Notes under the pieces: generated by a model | The model's database searches: none | Seen by the model: only the letters and a program-made list of their open reading frames with translations | What the model was told of the DNA's origin: nothing | NCBI RefSeq assembly: GCF_000826125.2 | Contig: NZ_LN651372.1 | Location: 489,547 to 553,546, forward strand | Direction of reading: 5' to 3' | DNA from: Bhargavaea cecembensis | GTDB taxonomy: Bacteria > Bacillota > Bacilli > Bacillales_A > Planococcaceae | Length of the DNA: 64,000 nt | Translations under genes and position numbers: made by a program | Shown: positions 33,750 to 42,133 of the stretch, piece after piece | Layout of the letters: every line of letters begins with the position of its first letter | Position numbering within the stretch: the stretch's first letter is position 1

Positions 33750-34205
33750 TTATCCGTTTTCCCCCTCGTCTTTCATCGCCCGGAGTGCGTGCCGGGCTTC
33801 GTCGAACACATCAACGAATTTCTCCAGGTCCTCTCCTTCCAGATGGCCGAATACTTGCTTCATCGCAGCGTGGCCCTGCTCCCGCAGTCCTTTGAGCACA
33901 TGCCGTCCTTCATCGGTCAGTTCCAGGTAGACGACCCGCCGGTCTTCCGCGTCCCGCGTCCTGGTAACAAATCCGCGCTCCAGCAATTTATCCGAAGCAC
34001 TCGTCACCGCCCCGCCCGTCAGCTGCAGCGACTCGGCGAGCCGGGACATGCGCACCCGCCCTTCCTTTTCGAGCAAGGAGACGAGATAAGCCTGCGAACC
34101 CGGCAGTTCCGATGCAAAGACACGGGCCCATAGATTCCCCATTCCCCTCGTCACTTCCCAGTACAGCTCTTCGAACCGGGTGAAACGATCCCGTTCATCA
34201 TTCAT
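33750..34205 (-). CDS. MarR-family transcriptional regulator
   Basis: A 151-residue winged-helix repressor: VRMSRLAESLQLTGGAVTSASDKLLERGFVTR (helix-turn-helix) is followed by the wing RDAEDRRVVYLELTDEG, then a helical dimer end. It is the first gene of a two-gene operon with a DHA2 exporter and has a strong promoter with an AT-rich operator-like region behind it, so it is most likely an autorepressor relieved by a drug or phenolic ligand. Confidence 0.93.
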   Translation of the reverse strand: MNDERDRFTRFEELYWEVTRGMGNLWARVFASELPGSQAYLVSLLEKEGRVRMSRLAESLQLTGGAVTSASDKLLERGFVTRTRDAEDRRVVYLELTDEGRHVLKGLREQGHAAMKQVFGHLEGEDLEKFVDVFDEARHALRAMKDEGENG

Positions 34206-34237
34206 GTCAGGCCCTCCTTTTCTTCATCGCATAAATA

Positions 34238-34261
34238 GTTTAATCGTTGAATCATTTAATC
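34238..34261 (-). promoter_or_regulatory. Candidate MarR operator
   Basis: On the minus strand GATTAAATGATTCAACGATTAAAC lies directly downstream of the -10. It contains two GATTAAA copies and a partial dyad, the right place for a repressor site. Assignment is by position and AT-rich dyad only. Confidence 0.5.
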
Positions 34262-34290
34262 AGTATAAGGAGTGGCTGCCGGAATGTCAA
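34262..34290 (-). promoter_or_regulatory. Sigma-A promoter of the marR-MFS operon
   Basis: On the minus strand a perfect TTGACA (34285-34290) and TATACT (34262-34267) are 17 bp apart. Confidence 0.9.
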
Positions 34291-34325
34291 TCGTGTTGTT
34301 TTGGAGGAATAGAGGGAATCGAAGA

Positions 34326-34356
34326 AACCTCTCCCCGGGCGAATCTGGGGAGAGGT
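34326..34356 (-). terminator. Terminator after the ABC ATPase gene
   Basis: On the minus strand AACCTCTCCCC pairs with GGGGAGAGGTT and is followed by TCTTCG, a weak T-run. Confidence 0.75.
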
Positions 34357-34372
34357 TGTTGGATTGACTGAT

Positions 34373-35170
34373 TCAGCTGGTTGTCCGGACCATCGTTCCC
34401 TTAGACAGAGACGGCCGCCCGCCGAGCCAGGAGACATTCACCGGCATGCCGAAAAAGGCGGAGAGCTGCGGGCCGCTGATCAGGTCGGCGGTATTTCCGG
34501 CTGCGAACACGCTGCCCTCTTTCAAAAGAAGGGTTTTATTGAATTCGGGGAGGATCTCTTCAACGTGATGGGTCACGTACAGGATGGTCGGTCCGTCCGG
34601 CCGCCGGGCGATGCGGGCGACCGACTCGAGCAGTTCTTCGCGTGCAATGAAATCCAGGCCGTTCGTCGGCTCGTCGAGGATCAGGAGCGCCGGGTCGGCC
34701 ATGAGCGCGCGGCCGATGAGGACCCGCTGCTTCTCCCCCTGCGAGAGTGTGCCGAAATTCCGGTTGGCGTATTCCAGGCAGCCGAGTTCCTTCAGGATGT
34801 CCACGCCTTTCCGGTCGGTTTCGGCATTCGTTTCCTCATACAGGCCGATTGACGCGAACGCGCCGCTCAGCACGACTTCATAGGCATTCTCGTCCGGCCG
34901 GATCTTCTGGCCGACCGACGAAGAGACGAAGCCGATCTGCTTTCTCAGCCGCTCCGCGAGGTACGTCTTGCCGAATTCCAATCCGAGCACGCGGACCGTT
35001 CCTTCGGTCGGGAACAGGTAGGCATTGATGAGCTCAAGCAGCGACGTCTTCCCCGAGCCGTTCAGCCCGTACAGCACCCAGTGATCCCCTTTTTCCACCC
35101 GCCAGTCGATCTCTTTCAGCACCCACCGGCCGTCCCGCTTTCGGGACACGTTCTCCATCTCCAGAATCAT
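34373..35170 (-). CDS. ABC transporter ATP-binding protein, YlmA type
   Basis: A 265-residue ATPase with Walker A GLNGSGKT (35-42), signature LSQGEKQR, Walker B LLILDEPTNGLD and the switch His in YVTHHVEE. It has no membrane partner in the vicinity. Single ATPases of this type (YlmA/ModF-like) are widespread in Bacillales and their transporter role is unclear. It stands alone, with a four-unit 21-bp repeat array between its start and phoU. Confidence 0.88.
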   Translation of the reverse strand: MILEMENVSRKRDGRWVLKEIDWRVEKGDHWVLYGLNGSGKTSLLELINAYLFPTEGTVRVLGLEFGKTYLAERLRKQIGFVSSSVGQKIRPDENAYEVVLSGAFASIGLYEETNAETDRKGVDILKELGCLEYANRNFGTLSQGEKQRVLIGRALMADPALLILDEPTNGLDFIAREELLESVARIARRPDGPTILYVTHHVEEILPEFNKTLLLKEGSVFAAGNTADLISGPQLSAFFGMPVNVSWLGGRPSLSKGTMVRTTS

Positions 35171-35258
35171 CGCGTTCCCCTTCTCACTTTTCTGACTTTC
35201 ACCGATTGTACACCAAGCCCCGCGAATACGAAAAGCCCTCCCGGCACGGGAAGGCCAT

Positions 35259-35342
35259 TCTTAACATTCAAAGCGATTTGCTTAACATTCGGGACGTCTT
35301 TCTTAACATACAGACCGTTTTGCTTAACATTCGCCGTTCCGC
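35259..35342. repeat. 21-bp tandem array next to phoU (4 units)
   Basis: TTAACATTC (one unit TTAACATAC) occurs at 35261, 35282, 35303 and 35324, exactly 21 bp apart, with variable sequence between. The array ends within a few bases of the phoU stop codon and occupies the gap before the ABC ATPase gene. The cores resemble PhoP half-sites (TTAACA), but the 21-bp spacing and position behind phoU do not fit a promoter. Confidence 0.88.
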
Positions 35343-35344
35343 CG

Positions 35345-36013
35345 TCAATTCAAGTGATAATGTTCGCCCTTCGTCAGGTAGAGGATGCTTTCCGCCATGT
35401 TCGTCGTGTGGTCGCCGACGCGCTCGAGGTCACGGCAGATGAAGGCGAGCTGGGTGATCTGGTTGATCCGGCGGGGCGTGACGGTCATGAGCTGCATGAG
35501 CTCGCGGATCTGTTCGCCGTACATCCGGTCGACCCGGTCGTCGACTTCGGCGAGCTCGAGTGCGAGTTTCGGGTTTTCCAGGTCGTAGGCTTCGAAGGCA
35601 TGCCGGAGCATCTCCTGCACGATGGCCGCCATTTTGGGGATGTCGACGATCGGCTTGATGAGCGGTTCTGTGCCGATCCGGATCGTGCACTTGGCGATGT
35701 TCACCGCAAGGTCCCCGATCCGCTCGACGTCCGTCGAGATCTTCAGCGCCGTGATGATGCGCCGGAGATCGGTCGCGACGGGCTGCTGGTGGGCGATGAG
35801 CTGGATGACCCGGTTGTTGATCTCCTCGTCCATTCGGTTGATCTCCCCGTCGCCGTCGATGACGACCTGGGCGAGCAGCTGGTTCTGCTCCCTTAGGGCG
35901 ATCATCGAATCGTCGAGCGCCCGTCCGGCGAGATCCGTCATGCGGAGCAGTGTCTGCTTCAATGCCTGGAGTTCCTGATCGAATGTTTTTCTCACACTCT
36001 TCATCTCTCTCAT
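35345..36013 (-). CDS. phoU: Phosphate signalling/transport regulator PhoU
   Basis: A 222-residue all-helical protein made of two PhoU repeats, with metal-binding ExxxDxxxD-type motifs in DGDGEINRMDEEINNRV and ELAEVDDRVDRMYGEQI. Repeat ends DVERIGDLAVNIAK and DLERVGDHTTNMAES are diagnostic. It couples Pst transport state to the phosphate sensor kinase. It is the last gene of the pst operon. A start three codons in is equally plausible. Confidence 0.96.
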   Translation of the reverse strand: MREMKSVRKTFDQELQALKQTLLRMTDLAGRALDDSMIALREQNQLLAQVVIDGDGEINRMDEEINNRVIQLIAHQQPVATDLRRIITALKISTDVERIGDLAVNIAKCTIRIGTEPLIKPIVDIPKMAAIVQEMLRHAFEAYDLENPKLALELAEVDDRVDRMYGEQIRELMQLMTVTPRRINQITQLAFICRDLERVGDHTTNMAESILYLTKGEHYHLN

Positions 36014-36025
36014 CTGACGCCCTCC

Positions 36026-36862
36026 TCAGCCGAATCGGCCTGAAATATAGTCTTCCGTCCGCCGGTCGTCCGGGTTGGAGAAGATGCGGTCCGTCTCGCC
36101 GGATTCGACGACTTCCCCGTTCAGGAAGAACGCGGTCCTGTCGGAGATCCGGGCGGCCTGCTGCATGTTGTGCGTGACGATGACGATCGAGTAGCCGGCC
36201 CGCAGTTCCTGGACGAGCTCTTCCACTTTCAGCGTGGAGATCGGATCAAGCGCGGACGTCGGTTCATCCATGAGGATCACATCCGGTTCGATGGCGAGCG
36301 CGCGGGCGATGCAGATCCGCTGCTGCTGTCCGCCCGAGAGCGAGTAGGCGTTCGTCCCGAGACGGTCCTTCACTTCTTCCCAGATGGCTGCGCCCCGGAG
36401 GCTTTTCTCGACGATCTCATCGAGGATCTTCCGGTTCCGGATGCCGTGGATGCGCGGACCGTAGGCGATATTGTCATAGATCGACTTCGGGAACGGATTC
36501 GGTTTCTGGAACACCATCCCAACCTTCGTCCGGAGTTCCTCGACCGGAAATCCGCGCCCGAAGATGTCCCGGCCCCTGTACTGGATTTCGCCGGAAATCC
36601 TCACCCCGTCGGTGAGCTCCACCATCCGGTTGAGCGTTTTCAGATAGGTCGACTTGCCGCAGCCGGACGGTCCGATGATCGCGGTCACTTCATTTTCCCG
36701 GATCGGGAGGTCGATGTTCTTCAGCGCATGGCGGGTGCCGTACCAGAGGTTGAGCCCCTTCGCATCAAACACGGGCGGCGCGGAAGCCGCACCGATTGCC
36801 GGATGCCGCTCTGCAGGCCTCAATCCCGCCCGCTCGCGGGTCCGTTCCATCACTTGCACCAT
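36026..36862 (-). CDS. pstB: Phosphate ABC transporter ATPase PstB
   Basis: A 278-residue ATPase with Walker [10 protein letters not shown], signature LSGGQQQR and Walker [14 protein letters not shown]. PstB-specific stretches are [33 protein letters not shown] and [21 protein letters not shown]. It energises phosphate uptake by PstCA. The N terminus has about 25 extra polar residues before the conserved core. It follows pstA by 19 bp. Confidence 0.96.
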   Translation of the reverse strand: MVQVMERTRERAGLRPAERHPAIGAASAPPVFDAKGLNLWYGTRHALKNIDLPIRENEVTAIIGPSGCGKSTYLKTLNRMVELTDGVRISGEIQYRGRDIFGRGFPVEELRTKVGMVFQKPNPFPKSIYDNIAYGPRIHGIRNRKILDEIVEKSLRGAAIWEEVKDRLGTNAYSLSGGQQQRICIARALAIEPDVILMDEPTSALDPISTLKVEELVQELRAGYSIVIVTHNMQQAARISDRTAFFLNGEVVESGETDRIFSNPDDRRTEDYISGRFG

Positions 36863-36881
36863 TTTCGTTTCCTCCTAATCG

Positions 36882-37787
36882 TCAATAGCGTTTCTGGAAT
36901 CTGTTCCGGATGAGCACGGCGACGGAATTCATGAGCAGCAGCAGTCCCAATAGAACGATGATGCCGGCGGCCGCGATTCCTTGGAAGTCCGGCTGCGGCC
37001 GCTTCGCCCAGTCATAGATCTGCATCGGCAGGGCCGTGAAGGTGTCCATCACGCCAGCAGGCAGGAACTGGATGATGACCGGCACGCCGATCACGATGAG
37101 CGGCGCCGTCTCGCCGATCGCCCGGGACAGCGCCAGGATGCTTCCTGTCAGGATGCCCGGGACAGCTCCCGGCAGCACGACCCGCAGGATCGTCTGCCAC
37201 TTGGTCGCCCCCATTGCGTACGAGGCTTCGCGCACATCGCGCGGCACTGCGCGGATCGCTTCCTGAGAGGCGACGATGATGACCGGCAGGATGAGCAGGC
37301 TCATCGTGAATCCGGCGGCGAGGATGCTGTTGCCGAGGGCGAGCGTCCGGACGAAGATCGTCAGGCCGAGAAGTCCGAACACGACGGACGGGACGCCGGC
37401 GAGGTTGGAGATGTTCATCCGGATGAAATCGGTGATCCGGTTCTTCCTCGCATACTCTTCCAGGTAGACAGCTGTGCCGACGCCGAGGAACATCGACAGC
37501 GGAGCGACGACCCCCATCAGCCAGAGCGTGCCGGTGATCGCCGCCCGGATGCCCGCCTTTTCCGGAATCCGGGAAGCGAAGTTCTCAAAGAAAGCGGGCG
37601 ACAGATGGCCGAGGCCCTGCGACAGGATCCGGTAGAACAGGATGCCGAGCACGAGCAGAGCGAGCAGCGTCGCGCCGAGGAACAGGATGCGGAAGACGGC
37701 ATTGACCGCTTTCCTCACGCCGATCCGCCCCGTGACGGCCTCCCGGTCGACAAGTGCCCGGGCAGGCGGCCTTTCGGTGATTCTCAT
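36882..37787 (-). CDS. pstA: Phosphate ABC transporter permease PstA
   Basis: A 301-residue permease with six membrane helices and the EAA-type cytoplasmic loop VPRDVREASYAMGATKWQTI. ISNLAGVPSVVFGLLGLTIFV and AIGETAPLIVIGVP are conserved PstA segments. It pairs with PstC to form the channel. It begins two bases after the pstC stop region. Confidence 0.96.
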   Translation of the reverse strand: MRITERPPARALVDREAVTGRIGVRKAVNAVFRILFLGATLLALLVLGILFYRILSQGLGHLSPAFFENFASRIPEKAGIRAAITGTLWLMGVVAPLSMFLGVGTAVYLEEYARKNRITDFIRMNISNLAGVPSVVFGLLGLTIFVRTLALGNSILAAGFTMSLLILPVIIVASQEAIRAVPRDVREASYAMGATKWQTILRVVLPGAVPGILTGSILALSRAIGETAPLIVIGVPVIIQFLPAGVMDTFTALPMQIYDWAKRPQPDFQGIAAAGIIVLLGLLLLMNSVAVLIRNRFQKRY

Positions 37788-37788
37788 C

Positions 37789-38739
37789 TCAGTAAGCCTC
37801 CCTGAAGCGTTTCGTGATGCGGTGGGCGGCCCAGTTCATGAGCAGCGTGAACAGGAACAGCGTGAATCCGACCGCATAGATCGAGTAGTAGATCGGCGTG
37901 CCGTAGCCGGCGTCGCCCGTCGAGACCTGGACGATGTAGGCGGTCATCGTCTGGATCGAGTCCGTCAAGTCGAGATCGAGCCTCGGCGTCGACCCGCCGG
38001 CAAGCGACACGATCATCGTCTCCCCGATCGCCCGGGACGCGGCGAGCACGACCGAGGCGAGGATGCCGGACAAGGCGGCCGGAAGCACGACCTTTATCGC
38101 CACTTCCAGCCGGGTCGCCCCCATCGCGAGCGCCCCTTCCCGGATCGGGTTCGGGACTGCGGACATCGCTTCTTCCGAAAGCGAGGCGATCATCGGAATG
38201 ATCATGATTCCGACGACGATGCCGGGGCTCAGCGCATTGAAGATCTTCAGGTCCGGAATCACAGACTGGAGAAGAGGCGTCACGAACGTCAGCGCGAAAA
38301 ATCCGTAGACGATCGTCGGAACGCCGGCCAGCACTTCAAGGACCGGCTTGATCAATTTCCTTGTCCGCTCCGACGCATATTCGCTCAAATAAATGGCTGC
38401 AGACAGCCCGATCGGCACTGCGGTCGCGACGGCGATGAGCGTCACCTTCAGCGTCCCGGCGATCAGCGGCAGGATGCCGAACTGTGCGTCCTTGTTGGAG
38501 AACGGCATCCACTCCGTCCCGGCCACGAACGACCAGAACGGCACTTTCGAAAAGAACGTCACCGTCTCCGTGATCAGCGTGGCGACAATTCCGACGGTGG
38601 TCAGCACGGACACTGCGGCGATCAGGAACAGGACGACCGGAACCGCGCGTTCCGCCGCCTGTTTTCGTTTGCTTCCCGAAGACTGTGCAATCATCTCCCG
38701 TACAGAGGACCGTTTCGTCGCTGCCGGATTTCCCATCAT
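37789..38739 (-). CDS. pstC: Phosphate ABC transporter permease PstC
   Basis: A 316-residue permease with six membrane helices: FLIAAVSVLTTVGIVATLI first, then LSAAIYLSEYASERTRKLIK, VLAGVPTIVYGFFALTFV and AIGETMIVSLAGGS. The coupling loop is VPNPIREGALAMGATRLEV. It lies between pstS and pstA in the usual order. Confidence 0.96.
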   Translation of the reverse strand: MMGNPAATKRSSVREMIAQSSGSKRKQAAERAVPVVLFLIAAVSVLTTVGIVATLITETVTFFSKVPFWSFVAGTEWMPFSNKDAQFGILPLIAGTLKVTLIAVATAVPIGLSAAIYLSEYASERTRKLIKPVLEVLAGVPTIVYGFFALTFVTPLLQSVIPDLKIFNALSPGIVVGIMIIPMIASLSEEAMSAVPNPIREGALAMGATRLEVAIKVVLPAALSGILASVVLAASRAIGETMIVSLAGGSTPRLDLDLTDSIQTMTAYIVQVSTGDAGYGTPIYYSIYAVGFTLFLFTLLMNWAAHRITKRFREAY

Positions 38740-38763
38740 TGAACCTCCTGTTCCCGCGGCCGG

Positions 38764-39735
38764 TTATTTGGTGAATTCCGCGAGTTTCGCTTTGCCTTCT
38801 TCATATTGCTCTTCCGGAAGGGAGACATAGCCGACCGATTCAGCCAGGTCGCCTGCATGGTCGAGAACATAGCCGAAGAAGTCCCGCGTCGCCGCATCTT
38901 CCGAGAGTGCCTGGTTGCTCACATATGTGAAGAGCGGACGGGACAGCGGGGCGTATTCGCCGGATTCGATCGTGTCGCTGTCCGGCTCGACTCCTTCAAC
39001 CGATACGGCCTTCACCGTGCCTTCATTGGCCACGTAGTACGCATAGCCGAAGAAGCCGATCGCGTTCTTGTCCGCCTGCACGCCCTGGACGAGCACATTG
39101 TCATCTTCCGAGAGCATCGCGTCCTTCACCATGTTCTCTTCTTCAAGGATCACTTCATTGAAGTAGTCATACGTTCCGGAATCGGTACCCGGCGCGTAGA
39201 AGACGATTTTCTCATCCGGCCACTCCGGGTTGATGTCGGACCATTTCTTTTCCGTTCCGTCCTCCACCCAGATTTTCTTTAGGTCTTCGACGGTGAGGTC
39301 CGTCGCCCAGTCGTTTTCGGGATTCACCACGACCGTGAGTCCGTCATAGGCGAGCAACAACTCCGTATAATCAATGCCCGCTTCCTCGAGCTTCTGCTTT
39401 TCCTCGTCCTTGATCGGGCGGGAGGCGTTTGAGAACTGCGTTTCCCCGGCACTGAACTTCTCGAAGCCGCCGCCGGTTCCCGATACCCCGACCGTGACCC
39501 GGACATCCGTGCCTGTTGCGGAATACTCCTCGACGAGCGCCTCCATGATCGGCGCGACCGTACTGGAGCCGTCTCCCGCCACCGTGCCTTCGACCGGCGC
39601 TTCATCTGAAGAAGATTCCGCGGCAGTGCCCGTCTCTGCAGAAGCCCCGCCCTCCGCCGTATTTCCGCCGCATGCCCCGAGCAGCAGAGCCGACCCGACC
39701 GCCGTCAAACCGAGATAGTATTTCCAGCTTTTCAT
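38764..39735 (-). CDS. pstS: Phosphate-binding lipoprotein PstS
   Basis: A 323-residue extracytoplasmic lipoprotein. The lipobox LLLGAC places the lipidated cysteine at residue 22. Phosphate-binding motifs are AGDGSSTVAPIMEAL, VGVSGTGGGFEKF and FNEVILEEEN with GTDSGTYDYF before it. The ATG at 39733-39735 follows GGGGGAACGAACT; upstream in-frame starts would hide the signal peptide. It is the first gene of the operon, behind a Pho box. Confidence 0.96.
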   Translation of the reverse strand: MKSWKYYLGLTAVGSALLLGACGGNTAEGGASAETGTAAESSSDEAPVEGTVAGDGSSTVAPIMEALVEEYSATGTDVRVTVGVSGTGGGFEKFSAGETQFSNASRPIKDEEKQKLEEAGIDYTELLLAYDGLTVVVNPENDWATDLTVEDLKKIWVEDGTEKKWSDINPEWPDEKIVFYAPGTDSGTYDYFNEVILEEENMVKDAMLSEDDNVLVQGVQADKNAIGFFGYAYYVANEGTVKAVSVEGVEPDSDTIESGEYAPLSRPLFTYVSNQALSEDAATRDFFGYVLDHAGDLAESVGYVSLPEEQYEEGKAKLAEFTK

Positions 39736-39801
39736 GAGTTCGTTCCCCCTGGGATTCGTATTGTTTGCAGTTCCAACTTTAACTGCGGCATGTTGAGAGA
39801 G

Positions 39802-39829
39802 AATGAACAACGTGTAAAAGGATTGTAAA
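39802..39829 (-). promoter_or_regulatory. Pho box upstream of pstS
   Basis: On the minus strand TTTACA, five bases, TTTACA, five bases, TTCATT at 39824-39829, 39813-39818 and 39802-39807, i.e. 11-bp phased TTAACA-type repeats. This is the known PhoP-box architecture of Bacillus pst promoters, about 70-95 bp from the start codon. Confidence 0.8.
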
Positions 39830-39932
39830 TACGAAGAGTTGGGAATTAACAGCAGTTTGGTAGAAGGGAGGGAGCCGGCTGTGATAAGGTTGGAATGTAT
39901 GCGTTTTCACTTAACGGAAGGGGGAAATTTCG

Positions 39933-41087
39933 GTGAAAAACTTCGGCAATCAAGTTCAGTTCACGGTCTACCAGCAACTGGAGGAGAACATCATCCCGGT
40001 TTCGTATGAGAAGCTGGAGGCCAAGGCGAAGGAGGAACTGGACGCCAAGCCTTACGACTACGTGGCGGCCTCCGCCGGCATCGAAGACACCGCAAAGGAG
40101 AACAACCTCGCGTTCAGGAAATGGAAGATCGTGCCCCGGATGCTCCGCGACACATCGGAACGGGATCTCAGCATCGAACTGTTCGGCCGGAAACTGAACG
40201 TGCCGATCCTGCTTGCGCCGATCGGAGTCCAGTCGATCGTCCACCCGCAGGGCGAGCTGGCATCGGCACGCGCCGCCGCCTCGATGGGCGTCCCGTTCGT
40301 GGCGAGCACGGCATCCACGTTCAGCCTCGAGAAGATCTCGGCCGAAACAGAAGGCGCCGAAAAGTGGTTCCAGCTTTATTGGAGCGCCGACCATGAACTC
40401 GCCGGAAGCATGGTAGAGCGGGCGGAGGCGACCGGCTACGGGGCGATCGTCGTTACGCTCGACACCCCGATGATGGGCTGGCGCGAAAAGGATATTCATC
40501 ACGCCTACCTGCCGTTCCTCGAAGCGAAAGGGATCGGCAATTATCTCGAGGACCCGGTGTTCTGCTCAAGGCTTGAACGTTCGCCTCAGGAAGACATCCG
40601 CTCCGCGATCATGCACTGGGCGAAGGTGTTCGGAAACCCGTCACTCACATGGCGCGACCTCGAGTTCCTCCGCTCCCGGACAAGGCTGCCGATCCTCCTG
40701 AAAGGCGTCTTGCACCCAGATGACGCCAAACTCGCCCTCGACAGCGGCATCGACGGCCTCATCGTCAGCAATCACGGCGGGCGCCAGGTGGACGGGGCCA
40801 TCACGGCGATCGACGCGCTTCCGGACATCGTCGACACCGTCCAGGGGGACATCCCCGTGCTCATGGACAGCGGCATCCGGCGCGGCGCCGACATCGTGAA
40901 AGCCATCGCCCTCGGTGCAAACGCCGTCCTCCTCGGCCGCCCGTACATGTACGGTCTCGCCCTCGCCGGCGAAGACGGCGTCCGCCAGGTGCTCCGCAAC
41001 CTCATCGCCGACTTCGACCTGACAATGGCCCTGTCCGGGAACCGGTCGGTGTCGGAGTTGGGGCGGGGGTTGCTGAAGAGGTTGTGA
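39933..41087 (+). CDS. FMN-dependent alpha-hydroxy-acid oxidase (lactate oxidase/2-monooxygenase-like)
   Basis: A 384-residue TIM-barrel flavoenzyme. It has the FMN and active-site motifs of the family: LLAPIGVQSIVHPQGELA, the catalytic His/Arg in SNHGGRQVDGA and the phosphate-binding DSGIRRGADIVKAIALGA and VLLGRPYMYGLA. YVAASAGIEDTAKENN near residue 45 is the early signature. It oxidises L-lactate or a related 2-hydroxy acid. The extended N terminus and RMLRDTSERDL suit lactate 2-monooxygenase-like members. The start is GTG at 39933. The gene is divergent from pstS. Confidence 0.9.
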   Translation: MKNFGNQVQFTVYQQLEENIIPVSYEKLEAKAKEELDAKPYDYVAASAGIEDTAKENNLAFRKWKIVPRMLRDTSERDLSIELFGRKLNVPILLAPIGVQSIVHPQGELASARAAASMGVPFVASTASTFSLEKISAETEGAEKWFQLYWSADHELAGSMVERAEATGYGAIVVTLDTPMMGWREKDIHHAYLPFLEAKGIGNYLEDPVFCSRLERSPQEDIRSAIMHWAKVFGNPSLTWRDLEFLRSRTRLPILLKGVLHPDDAKLALDSGIDGLIVSNHGGRQVDGAITAIDALPDIVDTVQGDIPVLMDSGIRRGADIVKAIALGANAVLLGRPYMYGLALAGEDGVRQVLRNLIADFDLTMALSGNRSVSELGRGLLKRL

Positions 41088-41115
41088 ACCTCGAAAAAGG
41101 ATCTGCTAACTCGGG

Positions 41116-41166
41116 AAGAGAAAAGACGAGATTGCGCCGGGGAACCAGGCTGCATTCTCGTCTCTT
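41116..41166 (+). terminator. Possible terminator after the lactate-oxidase-like gene
   Basis: AAAAGACGAGA pairs with TCTCGTCTCTTTT across a long loop; T-run weak. Confidence 0.55.
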
Positions 41167-41206
41167 TTGGATGGAGCGAAATTCAGGCCGCTTTCCTTGG
41201 GATCTC

Positions 41207-41316
41207 TATAAAAGCAATGCTTCTGAGGATAAAGATAACGCTCGCTCTGATAAAAGCAACGCTTCGCCGGATAAAGATAACGCTATTGCGGATAAAGGCA
41301 ACGCTTCGCTCTGGTG
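41207..41316. repeat. 21-bp tandem array (5 units) before the ECF gene
   Basis: ATAAA cores start at 41208, 41229, 41250, 41271 and 41292, exactly 21 bp apart. Odd units read ATAAAAGCAACGCTTCGC-like and even units ATAAAGATAACGCT-like, so there is a weak two-unit pattern. In one frame it reads as heptapeptides (DKSNASP DKDNAIA), an effect of the period being divisible by three. Confidence 0.9.
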
Positions 41317-41341
41317 AGGGGACGGATGGCTGTAAGGCGAT

Positions 41342-41447
41342 TCAGAACGCGGCCGTCCAGCCGCCGTCTGCCACGATGACCGTCCCGTTCACAAAGCTGG
41401 AGTCATCCGAGGCGAGGAACAGGGCAACTGACCCGGATGATTTCATC
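41342..41447 (-). pseudogene. 3' remnant of a short-chain dehydrogenase/reductase gene
   Basis: On the minus strand the sequence ends in SVALFLASDDSSFVNGTVIV then ADGGWTAAF and a stop at 41342-41344: the C-terminal strand and tail of an SDR enzyme. Just upstream LDEII fits the usual PDEIA of SDRs but in another frame, so there is also a frameshift. The rest of the gene is absent, replaced on the left by the 21-bp array and on the right by the ECF gene's upstream region. Confidence 0.8.
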
Positions 41448-41526
41448 CAAACTGAACCTTTTCAACTGCCAGTCCGCTGTATATGATTTTACCATTCAAA
41501 AAATTACAGCAGGGAAGGTATCCATC

Positions 41527-42069
41527 ATGCAGAAAGCTCAAAGCATCCCGTCTTCTCCACGGGTGAAGACGCTCGACCTCATCATCTCCGCCATGCTCGT
41601 TGCCCTTGTCTTCGTGGCAACCATTTTCCTGAACATCAAGCTGCCGATCACCGCAAACGGCGGGCTTGTCCATCTCGGCACGGCGATGCTGTTCATCTCG
41701 TCCATGCTGTTCGGACCGAAGAAGGGTGCCATCGCCGGTGCGGTCGGAATGGGACTGTTCGATCTCATTTCAGGATGGACTTTGTGGGCGCCGTTCACTC
41801 TCCTCACACGCGGGCTCCAGGGATACATCGTCGGCAAGATCGCCTGGTCGGGCGGCCGAAAAGGCAGCAGTCCGGTGTTCAACCTGATCGCCGCCGTCGT
41901 GTCTGTTCCGTTCATGCTGGGCGGCTATTATCTTTGCGAAGGCATCCTGTTCAGCAACTGGATCATCCCGGCGGCCTCGATCCCGGGGAATATCACCCAA
42001 AACGTCGTCGGCCTCATCGTCGCGATCCCAGTCTGCATTGCCCTGAAGAAAACGCCGCTGTTCAAGTGA
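41527..42069 (+). CDS. ECF transporter S component, substrate unknown
   Basis: A 180-residue membrane protein with five to six helices. After a short polar N terminus it reads VKTLDLIISAMLVALVFVAT, then GGLVHLGTAMLFISSMLFGP and KKGAIAGAVGMGLFDLISGW, typical of vitamin-specific S components of energy-coupling factor transporters. The shared EcfAA'T energising module is not in the window. I chose the ATG at 41527 with AAGG nine bases upstream; a longer frame starts inside the SDR remnant. The gene is bracketed by two repeat arrays. No riboswitch was seen to tell the vitamin. Confidence 0.87.
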   Translation: MQKAQSIPSSPRVKTLDLIISAMLVALVFVATIFLNIKLPITANGGLVHLGTAMLFISSMLFGPKKGAIAGAVGMGLFDLISGWTLWAPFTLLTRGLQGYIVGKIAWSGGRKGSSPVFNLIAAVVSVPFMLGGYYLCEGILFSNWIIPAASIPGNITQNVVGLIVAIPVCIALKKTPLFK

Positions 42070-42073
42070 AAAC

Positions 42074-42120
42074 AGGCGCTCCGGAGAGCAGGCGAAAACC
42101 GCACTCCGGAACGCCTTTTT
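42074..42120 (+). terminator. Terminator after the ECF S component gene
   Basis: AGGCGCTCCGGAG pairs with CTCCGGAACGCCT (one mismatch) and is followed by TTTTTG. Confidence 0.87.
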
Positions 42121-42133
42121 GATTAAATTGCAA

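Noticed and set aside
35259-35342. Pho box for phoU or the ABC ATPase gene from TTAACA-like cores
   Set aside because: Spacing is 21 bp instead of 11 bp and the cores lie behind phoU; exact phasing matches the other repeat arrays.
39846-40502. Minus-strand frame opposite the lactate-oxidase-like gene
   Set aside because: Shadow of a gene with clear FMN-enzyme motifs; His/Arg-rich with no domain.
41084-41317. Small plus-strand frame reading DKSNASPDKDNA heptapeptides
   Set aside because: It overlaps the end of the lactate-oxidase-like gene, lacks a ribosome binding site and is explained by the 21-bp period of the array.
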